A stretch of DNA of 6,483 bases from contig DAIDJC010000183.1 of the NCBI GenBank assembly GCA_027451565.1, forward strand, positions 1-6,483. Direction: 5' to 3'. Position 1 is the first letter of the stretch. Every line of letters starts with the position of its first letter. Positions 5,581 through 6,483 of the stretch are shown piece by piece. Made by a program: the position numbers and the translations under genes. Source of the stretch: Limisphaerales bacterium. GTDB lineage: Bacteria > Verrucomicrobiota > Verrucomicrobiia > Limisphaerales > UBA11358. The notes under the pieces are model-generated. The model had not been told where the DNA came from. It saw only the letters and a list, made by a program, of their open reading frames with translations, and ran no database searches.

Positions 5581-6482
5581 TGAATGGTTTTGTTTTTAAA
5601 CAAATAATGAGAAACAAACCACTCACTGCCATTTTGAAATCCCCACAGCTCTGCACAGGCCATGTAGAAAACCCGCCAATAAGCCCACCAACGCGTTTCC
5701 TGTCCGGCCCCATAAACCTGGCGAAATAGGGCAAGAATTTCACCGCGGTGAGAATCCATGTTTGCCAGCCATGCTTCTGCCGTCCTCTGGTAATGCACGC
5801 CGCTCACGCGCCAATGATGTTCCAATGCCAGATTCTCCTGAAAATAAAGCAACAGCGAATCACTGGGCATGATTCCCCCAGTGAAAAAATTGCGAGCCAT
5901 CCAATCGGAGTCATCTTTGCAAGCAAAGGGATATGCCAGTTCCCGGTGGCAGAAAATGTGAACGAATAATTTTCCCGAAGGCGTAAGCCATCGAGAAATG
6001 TTCTCCATCAGTGATTGATAATTTCGCATGTGTTCAAACATTTCCACGGATACGACCCGGTCAAATACGCGGTCTGTTTCAAAAACGTTCATATCCACAG
6101 TCACGACCTGGAGGTTTTGCAGGCCGCGCAATTTGGCCTGGGAATCAATGTGCTGTTTTTGGGATCTGGAATTGGAAACGGCGAGAATTTGGGCATTGGG
6201 AAAGCGCTCAGCCATCCAAAGCGACAGAGAACCCCATCCGCAGCCAAGCTCCAAAATGGATTGCCCGTCAGCCAATTCGGCCCGCGTCACAGTGATGTCC
6301 AACATGGAGTCCTCAGCCTGGTCGAGATTCCCTGCATCATCCTTCCAAAATCCGCAGCCGTTTATATTGTGGCAGTGGTGGTGCCCCACCTGTGATGAAA
6401 TTGTTTCTGGCGTGCATGCGTACACATGCATCAGCAGGGTGTGTGGGGCTCTCTGGCATCTTGCTGGGGAGCCCTGCTCATT
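5577..6482 (-). CDS. SAM-dependent methyltransferase, cyclopropane-fatty-acid-synthase-like (5' end runs off the window)
   Basis: This belongs to the CFA synthase/mycolic acid methyltransferase group, which adds a methylene or methyl group from S-adenosylmethionine to acyl chains of membrane lipids. Numbering from the ATG at 6431: the SAM-binding motif I is ELGCGWGS (61-68), VSVEMFEHM (127-135) carries E130, VHIF carries H158, and GVHYQRT carries Y214. C26 in GCGFWKD aligns with the YSC cysteine of E. coli Cfa. C26, E130, H158 and Y214 thus match the family's bicarbonate-site residues. WMARNFFTGG, TAEAWLAN and FYMACAELWGF match the rest of the fold to the C-terminus. The frame stays open to the window edge, and no ribosome binding site precedes the ATG at 6431, so the real start may lie outside. 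The N-terminal part looks abnormal: no HYE/HYD motif at the usual distance and ING where KYS is expected. The stop overlaps the hydrolase start. Confidence 0.88.
   Translation of the reverse strand, partial: NEQGSPARCQRAPHTLLMHVYACTPETISSQVGHHHCHNINGCGFWKDDAGNLDQAEDSMLDITVTRAELADGQSILELGCGWGSLSLWMAERFPNAQILAVSNSRSQKQHIDSQAKLRGLQNLQVVTVDMNVFETDRVFDRVVSVEMFEHMRNYQSLMENISRWLTPSGKLFVHIFCHRELAYPFACKDDSDWMARNFFTGGIMPSDSLLLYFQENLALEHHWRVSGVHYQRTAEAWLANMDSHRGEILALFRQVYGAGQETRWWAYWRVFYMACAELWGFQNGSEWFVSHYLFKNKTIQ
6413..6430. repeat. Inverted repeat at the putative methyltransferase start
   Basis: TGCATG (6413-6418) and CATGCA (6425-6430) are perfect 6-bp inverted repeats around CGTACA. They lie directly against the ATG at 6431 on the - strand. 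With one mismatch the pairing could continue inward. They fall within the region where the protein no longer resembles its family, and may mark a rearrangement or simply be chance. Confidence 0.35.
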
Positions 6483-6483
6483 T

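Noticed and set aside
6015..6395. A 126-codon open frame on the + strand antisense to the methyltransferase.
   Set aside because: It lies wholly opposite a well-supported gene, has no recognisable motif and no ribosome binding site. It is a shadow of the - strand coding sequence.

Overview
The window looks like ordinary bacterial chromosome, most likely from the Verrucomicrobiota or a related PVC-type lineage. That placement is inferred from two secreted proteins with PEP-CTERM sorting tails, a bacterial-type seryl-tRNA synthetase next to a GT5 glycogen synthase, and medium GC content with AT-rich spacers. No rRNA or other taxonomic marker is present. I see no tRNA, CRISPR array, insertion sequence or phage gene.

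Layout. The left third is on the + strand: the 3' part of serS (2-1141, cut by the window edge), a 142-base spacer, and a complete glgA (1284-2735). The rest is on the - strand and meets glgA tail to tail across an AT-rich spacer (2736-2888). In its direction of transcription the - strand half begins with a cyclopropane-fatty-acid-synthase-like methyltransferase (6482-5577, running off the window). Its stop overlaps by 4 bases the start of a lipoprotein alpha/beta hydrolase (5580-4621). Next come an AT-tract-rich 182-base spacer with a candidate promoter, a PEP-CTERM protein (4438-3761), a 197-base spacer with a second candidate promoter and a hairpin leader, and a paralogous PEP-CTERM protein (3563-2889).

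How the genes relate. serS and glgA are housekeeping genes for translation and storage polysaccharide. The methyltransferase and hydrolase are arranged as a translationally coupled pair, and both could act at the membrane, one on phospholipid acyl chains and the other as a surface-anchored esterase. The two PEP-CTERM proteins are tandem paralogues, each with a signal peptide and a C-terminal sorting helix. They would be substrates of an exosortase encoded elsewhere and are probably displayed on the surface or in the exopolysaccharide.

The points most worth a second look are the PEP-CTERM pair as a small uncharacterised family, the hairpin leader before one of them, and the abnormal 5' end of the methyltransferase, where normally conserved residues are missing or changed although the catalytic core is intact. 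I did not find convincing evidence of a new defence or mobile system.
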